NCBI GenBank assembly: GCA_002430755.1
Contig: DJCX01000044.1
Coordinates: forward strand, 6,629-15,660
Length of the DNA: 9,032 nucleotides
Origin: Flavobacteriales bacterium UBA5939
GTDB taxonomy: Bacteria > Bacteroidota > Bacteroidia > Flavobacteriales > Schleiferiaceae
Direction of reading: 5' to 3'
Shown piece after piece: positions 5,416-9,032 of the stretch. The translations under genes were made by a program, and so were the position numbers. Under the pieces are notes generated by a model. That model was not told the DNA's origin, did not search any database, and saw nothing but the letters and a program-made list of their open reading frames with translations. The number at the start of each line of letters is the position of its first letter. Position 1 is the stretch's first letter.

Positions 5416-7212
5416 ATGAAAAACATCCGTAATTTCTGTATAATCGCCCACATCGATCACGGGAAGTCTACCTTGGCTGACCGCTTGTTAGACGTGACTT
5501 CCGCCGTAAGTGACCGTGAAAAGCAAGACCAGCTTTTGGACGATATGGATCTCGAACGCGAGCGTGGTATTACCATCAAATCGCATGCGGTCCAGATGTA
5601 CCATGAGAAAAACGGAGAAAAATACACGATCAACCTGATTGACACTCCAGGACACGTAGACTTCTCCTACGAAGTTTCACGTTCTATTGCTGCCTGTGAA
5701 GGAGCCCTATTGATCGTAGATGCGGCGCAAGGCATCCAAGCGCAGACCATCTCAAACTTGTATTTGGCTCTCGAGCACGATCTAGAGATTATTCCTATTC
5801 TCAACAAGATCGACCTACCTTCTGCCAACCCTGAGGAGATTGGTGACCAGATTATTGATTTGATTGGTTGCGACCGCGAAGAGATATTGCACTGCTCGGC
5901 AAAGACTGGACAAGGTGTGCCGGAAATCCTCGATGCGATTATCGAACGTATTCCAGCCCCAGAAGGAGATCCAGACGGTCCACTTCAAGCACTGATTTTT
6001 GACAGCCACTTCAACCCGTTCCGAGGTATTGAGGCCATTTATAAAGTCGTCAATGGCTCGATTAAGAAGGGTCAACGCGTAAAATTTATGTCAACCGGTA
6101 AGCAATACGATGCCGATGAGATTGGTGTGAATTTAATTAAGCAGCACCCGACGAAGGAAATTAAAACTGGAGATGTTGGTTACATCATTTCGGGAATTAA
6201 GGAGGTTAAAGAGGTAAAGGTTGGTGATACCATCACTGGCGCAGAAACTCCTGCAGAAAATGCTATTGAAGGGTTTGAGGAAGTAAAACCAATGGTATTT
6301 GCGGGTATTTACCCTGTGGACACCGAAGAGTTCGAAGAGCTTCGCGCTTCATTAGAAAAGCTACAACTTAACGATGCGTCTCTAACTTTTGAGGCCGAAA
6401 CGTCTGCTGCACTTGGTTTCGGATTCCGTTGTGGATTCCTAGGCATGCTACACATGGAAATCATCCAGGAACGATTGGAGCGGGAGTTCAACATGACCGT
6501 GATTACTACCGTACCCAACGTTAGCTACAAGGCTTATATGAAAAGTGATCCGGATAATGTTTTATGGGTTCAAAACCCAACTGACTTCCCCGATCCAACG
6601 AAGATGGACTACATGGAAGAGCCTTTCATCAAAGCACAAATCATTACAAGTGCAGACTTTGTAGGCCCTGTAATGAACCTTTGTATTGGAAAGCGCGGTC
6701 AGTTGACCAACCAAACGTACCTCACCAGCGACCGTGTAGAACTGAGTTTCGATATGCCATTGGCTGAAATTGTTTTTGATTTCTACGACCGATTAAAAAC
6801 CATCTCTAAAGGGTATGCTTCTTTCGACTACCACCCTATAGGCTACCGTGAAAGTGTCCTTGTTAAGGTTGATGTTATGCTAAACGGCGATCCCGTAGAT
6901 GCATTAAGTGCACTGATCCACAAAGACAACGCGTACGATATCGGTAAAAAGATGTGTACGAAGTTGAAAGAATTGATCCCGCGTCAACAGTTCATGATTG
7001 CCATCCAAGCAGGTATTGGCAATAAGATTATTGCTCGTGAAACGCTGAGTGCACTGCGTAAGGATGTTACTGCGAAGTGTTACGGTGGTGATATTTCACG
7101 TAAGCGCAAGCTTCTTGAAAAGCAAAAAGCAGGTAAGAAGCGTATGCGCCAGCTTGGTAACGTGGAGATTCCTCAAAGCGCCTTTTTAGCGGTTCTAAAA
7201 CTGAACGATTAA
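5416..7212 (+). CDS. lepA: Elongation factor 4 (LepA), ribosome-associated translational GTPase
   Basis: LepA/EF-4 is a GTPase that binds the ribosome; it has been reported to back-translocate stalled ribosomes and to help 30S biogenesis and initiation. All G motifs are intact: G1 AHIDHGKS at 11-18, G2 RGITI at 50-54, G3 DTPGH at 76-80, G4 NKID at 130-133 and G5 SAKTG at 161-165. The LepA-specific C-terminal domain is present (RKDVTAKCYGGDISRKRKLL, then KQKAGKKRMRQLG), which separates it from EF-G. The length of 598 residues equals the usual size. The gene lies 16 nt after the MmcQ/YjbR gene and 16 nt before a GyrI-like gene. A TATTTTAG at 5402-5409 misses the -7 consensus by one base. lepB, the partner in many Proteobacteria, is not adjacent. 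Confidence 0.98.
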   Translation: MKNIRNFCIIAHIDHGKSTLADRLLDVTSAVSDREKQDQLLDDMDLERERGITIKSHAVQMYHEKNGEKYTINLIDTPGHVDFSYEVSRSIAACEGALLIVDAAQGIQAQTISNLYLALEHDLEIIPILNKIDLPSANPEEIGDQIIDLIGCDREEILHCSAKTGQGVPEILDAIIERIPAPEGDPDGPLQALIFDSHFNPFRGIEAIYKVVNGSIKKGQRVKFMSTGKQYDADEIGVNLIKQHPTKEIKTGDVGYIISGIKEVKEVKVGDTITGAETPAENAIEGFEEVKPMVFAGIYPVDTEEFEELRASLEKLQLNDASLTFEAETSAALGFGFRCGFLGMLHMEIIQERLEREFNMTVITTVPNVSYKAYMKSDPDNVLWVQNPTDFPDPTKMDYMEEPFIKAQIITSADFVGPVMNLCIGKRGQLTNQTYLTSDRVELSFDMPLAEIVFDFYDRLKTISKGYASFDYHPIGYRESVLVKVDVMLNGDPVDALSALIHKDNAYDIGKKMCTKLKELIPRQQFMIAIQAGIGNKIIARETLSALRKDVTAKCYGGDISRKRKLLEKQKAGKKRMRQLGNVEIPQSAFLAVLKLND

Positions 7213-7213
7213 G

Positions 7214-7245
7214 ACCTATATTGTAGGTATGATTACACCTACAAT
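7214..7245 (+). promoter_or_regulatory. Two mutually exclusive hairpins around GyrI-like start codon
   Basis: ATTGTAGGT (7220-7228) and ACCTACAAT (7237-7245) are a perfect 9-bp inverted repeat whose 8-nt loop begins with the start codon (ATG, 7229-7231). Upstream, ACCTA (7214-7218) can instead pair with TAGGT (7224-7228) across a 5-nt loop, which would break the larger stem. No T-run follows, so it is not an intrinsic terminator for lepA. Control of initiation or an operator dyad is an inference. Confidence 0.45.
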
Positions 7246-7702
7246 CGTCGAATTCGAAGGCGCACTGTTATGTGGCGCCTCAGCTTCAATGTCCCTTAGA
7301 TCTTTCACCCCTTGGACCCTTTGGCCCAAAGTGATGCCTAAGCTCGCTCGTGTGAGCAACCGCTGCAATGCAGACCTAATTTCTTTACGCTCTTTTGACG
7401 GCGTGCCTGTTTTCGGTCCCACGGCAGATCCAAATTTTACCTACTGGGGCGGTGCCGAAGTGAACTGTCCTAACGAAGGTCTTGAGCACCTTGAAATCCC
7501 AGCGGGCACCTATGCTGTGTTTCACTACAAAGGGCTGAGCAACGACTCAACAGTGTGGCGCTATATCTATAGTAAATGGCTACCCAACAGTAAATGGGAG
7601 TTGGACGACCGCCCGCACTTCGAACGCCTAGGAGTGAAGTATAAGAACGAGGACCCAAATTCAGAAGAAGACATCTACATTCCTATTCGACCAAGAGCAT
7701 AA
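7229..7702 (+). CDS. GyrI-like small-molecule-binding domain protein
   Basis: The 157-residue protein is a stand-alone GyrI-like/effector-binding domain, the fold that senses ligands in AraC- and BmrR-type regulators. Family motifs are MSLR at 21-24, IPAGTYAVFHYKG at 90-102, WLPNSKWELDDRPHFERLG at 117-135 and DPNSEEDIYIPI at 142-153. No DNA-binding domain is present, so it is not itself a transcription factor. Relatives bind diverse compounds, and a few have hydrolase activity or inhibit gyrase, but neither can be claimed here. It lies 16 nt after lepA and is likely on the same transcript, which ends at the strong terminator directly after its stop. A start-codon hairpin may control its translation. 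Confidence 0.85.
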   Translation: MITPTIVEFEGALLCGASASMSLRSFTPWTLWPKVMPKLARVSNRCNADLISLRSFDGVPVFGPTADPNFTYWGGAEVNCPNEGLEHLEIPAGTYAVFHYKGLSNDSTVWRYIYSKWLPNSKWELDDRPHFERLGVKYKNEDPNSEEDIYIPIRPRA

Positions 7703-7732
7703 AAAAACCCCGGCCTTGAGGCCGGGGTTTTT
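7703..7732. terminator. Bidirectional rho-independent terminator
   Basis: CCCCGGCC (7708-7715), a TTGA loop (7716-7719) and GGCCGGGG (7720-7727) form a perfect 8-bp GC stem. It is flanked by AAAAA on the left and TTTTT (7728-7732) on the right, so the stem can extend to 13 bp and there is a T-run on either strand. It begins directly after the GyrI-like stop and lies 33 nt beyond the sdhB stop, so it serves both convergent units. Confidence 0.95.
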
Positions 7733-7764
7733 GATGTGTTAGCCTTGCGGCTGCGTTTAGGATC

Positions 7765-8517
7765 TTATTTGTTGTTGCTCAATGAAGCGAACAAGTAATC
7801 GCGGTTCATGCGCGCGATGTTTTCTAGGGAAATGCCCTTTGGACACTCTACCTCACAAGCACCTGTGTTCGTACAGTTACCAAAGCCTTCTAGGTCCATT
7901 TGGTTCACCATATTCAATACACGCTCCTTCGCCTCAGGCTGTCCTTGTGGAAGCAATGAGAACTGGCTGATCTTCGCTGATGCAAACAACATCGCTGAAG
8001 AATTCTTACACGTTGCAACACATGCCCCACAACCAATACAAGTTGCAGCATCAAATGCCTTGTCTGCGTTTTCCTTTGGTACAGGAATAGCGTTGGCATC
8101 GATCGTGTTACCCGAGGTGTTTACCGAGATAAATCCTCCGGCACGCTGAATGCGGTCAAAAGCAGAACGGTCTACCATCAAATCTTTGATGATAGGGAAC
8201 GCCTTCGCACGGAACGGCTCAATATAGATGGTGTCGCCACTCTTGAATTCACGCATGTGCAACTGACACGTTGTGATTTTACGGCCTGGACCGTGTGCTT
8301 CACCATTGATAAATAGCGAACACATACCACAAATACCTTCACGACAATCGTGATCGAACACTACCGGCTCAATGCCCTGGTCGATCAATTGCTCGTTCAA
8401 GTAATCGAGCATTTCAAGGAAGCTCATGTCCTCCTCTACACCCGAGATTGGGTAAGTTTTCATTTCACCCTTTGCTTCAGGGCCTGCTTGTCTCCAGATC
8501 TTTAATGTTAAATCCAT
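7765..8517 (-). CDS. sdhB: Succinate dehydrogenase/fumarate reductase iron-sulfur subunit
   Basis: This subunit carries electrons from the FAD of SdhA to the quinone site in the membrane anchor, linking the TCA cycle to the respiratory chain on the inner face of the membrane. The 250-residue protein has all eleven expected cluster cysteines. Cys58, 63, 66 and 84 bind [2Fe-2S] (CREGICGMC plus a distal Cys). Cys160, 163, 166 and 225 fit [4Fe-4S], and Cys170, 215 and 221 fit [3Fe-4S], assigned by spacing against E. coli SdhB. The CTNTGACEVECPKGI motif is FrdB-like, as in the diheme (class B) enzymes of Bacteroidota and Epsilonproteobacteria, so the direction of catalysis cannot be fixed from sequence. 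The gene starts 8 nt after the sdhA stop, and no separate promoter is evident between them. The terminator at 7703-7732 lies just downstream. Confidence 0.96.
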   Translation of the reverse strand: MDLTLKIWRQAGPEAKGEMKTYPISGVEEDMSFLEMLDYLNEQLIDQGIEPVVFDHDCREGICGMCSLFINGEAHGPGRKITTCQLHMREFKSGDTIYIEPFRAKAFPIIKDLMVDRSAFDRIQRAGGFISVNTSGNTIDANAIPVPKENADKAFDAATCIGCGACVATCKNSSAMLFASAKISQFSLLPQGQPEAKERVLNMVNQMDLEGFGNCTNTGACEVECPKGISLENIARMNRDYLFASLSNNK

Positions 8518-8525
8518 AGTCTGAA

Positions 8526-9032
8526 TTATTTGTAAGAACGAGTCTTCAATTCAACATTCTCGAAAGTCAATTCTTCTTTGTGCAATTTGGCTTCTGCAGG
8601 AACACCTGTGAACTCCCATGCACTTACAAAGGCAAAGTTTGCGTCATCACGTAATGCTTCACCTTCCTCACTTTGGTATTCTTCGCGGAAATGACCACCA
8701 CAGCTCTCGTTGCGCTCTAGTGCATCTTTCGCCATCAACTCACCAAGCTCGATGAGGTCAGCCACACGGCCCGCCTTATCTAGTTCTGGGTTCATACCGT
8801 TCGCGCTACCAAGCACTCGAACGTCTGCGTAGAACTCTTCGCGTAATGATTGGATATCCGCAATTGCTTGCTTCAAGCCTTTCTCATTACGAGCCATACC
8901 TACTTCGTTCCACATAATCTTACCGAGACGCTTGTGGAAGAAGTCAACAGATTTGGTACCGTTATTATTGATGAACTTATCCGTGCGCTCACGAACCACT
9001 TTTTCAGCTTCTTCAAATTCTGGAGAATCTGT
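8526..9032 (-). CDS. sdhA: Succinate dehydrogenase flavoprotein subunit, C-terminal part (5' end outside window)
   Basis: This is the C-terminal 168 residues of the FAD-binding catalytic subunit, which oxidises succinate to fumarate. The frame is open to base 9032, so the GTG at 8999 is an internal Val codon, not a start. Recognisable parts are the helical domain LGKIMWNEVGMARNEKGL, the segment LRVADLIELGELMAKDAL-like around 8745-8790, and NESCGGHFREEYQ, which corresponds to the conserved HxRxEY region near the end of the flavoprotein. The C-terminus ELTFENVELKTRSYK is the usual ending in Bacteroidota, so the 3' end is complete. The catalytic Arg and FAD-linking His lie outside the window. 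The expected sdhC membrane anchor should be upstream, beyond 9032. Confidence 0.95.
   Translation of the reverse strand, partial: TDSPEFEEAEKVVRERTDKFINNNGTKSVDFFHKRLGKIMWNEVGMARNEKGLKQAIADIQSLREEFYADVRVLGSANGMNPELDKAGRVADLIELGELMAKDALERNESCGGHFREEYQSEEGEALRDDANFAFVSAWEFTGVPAEAKLHKEELTFENVELKTRSYK

Noticed and set aside
5410..5418. Shared CAGACTATG at the lepA and sdhB starts
   Set aside because: A six-base match before two ATGs on opposite strands is most likely chance and is not found at other starts in the window.
7808..8149. 113-codon open frame on the + strand inside sdhB
   Set aside because: It is antisense to the cysteine-cluster region of sdhB; no domain is recognisable and the frame opens through codon bias.
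8997..8999. GTG as the start of a separate 157-residue protein
   Set aside because: The frame continues to the window edge and the whole stretch is the SdhA C-terminus, so this is an internal Val codon.

Overview
The window reads as ordinary chromosome from a member of the Bacteroidota, probably a marine or freshwater flavobacterial lineage. Four things point there. The succinate dehydrogenase genes run sdhA-sdhB, and SdhB carries a FrdB-like third cysteine cluster. The RluA-type pseudouridine synthase is the long form with a cysteine-bearing N-terminal region. Several small families that are common in this phylum sit together (short Crp/Fnr, DoxX-like, CYTH, YdeI/DUF1801, TfoX-like, MmcQ/YjbR, GyrI-like). 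Shine-Dalgarno sequences are absent, while two short gaps hold the TAnnTTTG element typical of Bacteroidota sigma-A promoters. No phage, transposon, CRISPR, rRNA or tRNA was seen. Genes are packed tightly and no gap exceeds about 65 bases.

Layout. 1-4091 (+): the 3' end of an rluA-type gene; a short Crp/Fnr-like regulator 2 nt downstream; a four-helix DoxX-like membrane protein; a CYTH/triphosphate tunnel enzyme overlapping a YdeI/DUF1801 protein by 4 nt; and trmB overlapping an alkyltransferase-like (ATL) gene by 1 nt. 4084-5012 (-): a chloramphenicol-acetyltransferase-like gene followed by a small TfoX-like gene with a GTGA overlap; the latter meets the ATL gene tail to tail with an 8-nt overlap. 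5049-7702 (+): an MmcQ/YjbR protein, lepA (EF-4) and a GyrI-like protein, probably one transcription unit. 7703-7732 is a strong bidirectional terminator. 7765-9032 (-): sdhB and the 3' end of sdhA.

How the genes fit together. Several act in RNA modification and translation (rluA-type synthase, trmB, lepA). One is a DNA-lesion recognition protein (ATL), two form the soluble part of respiratory complex II, and the rest are small ligand-binding or poorly understood proteins. No single new defence or biosynthetic system is evident. The points most worth a second look are the uncharacterised cysteine-bearing region of the RluA protein, the ATL with Ala in place of the catalytic Cys, a hairpin that puts the GyrI-like start codon in its loop and has a competing hairpin, a symmetric dyad in the 36-nt divergent promoter gap, and two TAnnTTTG elements so close to start codons that they predict leaderless mRNAs.
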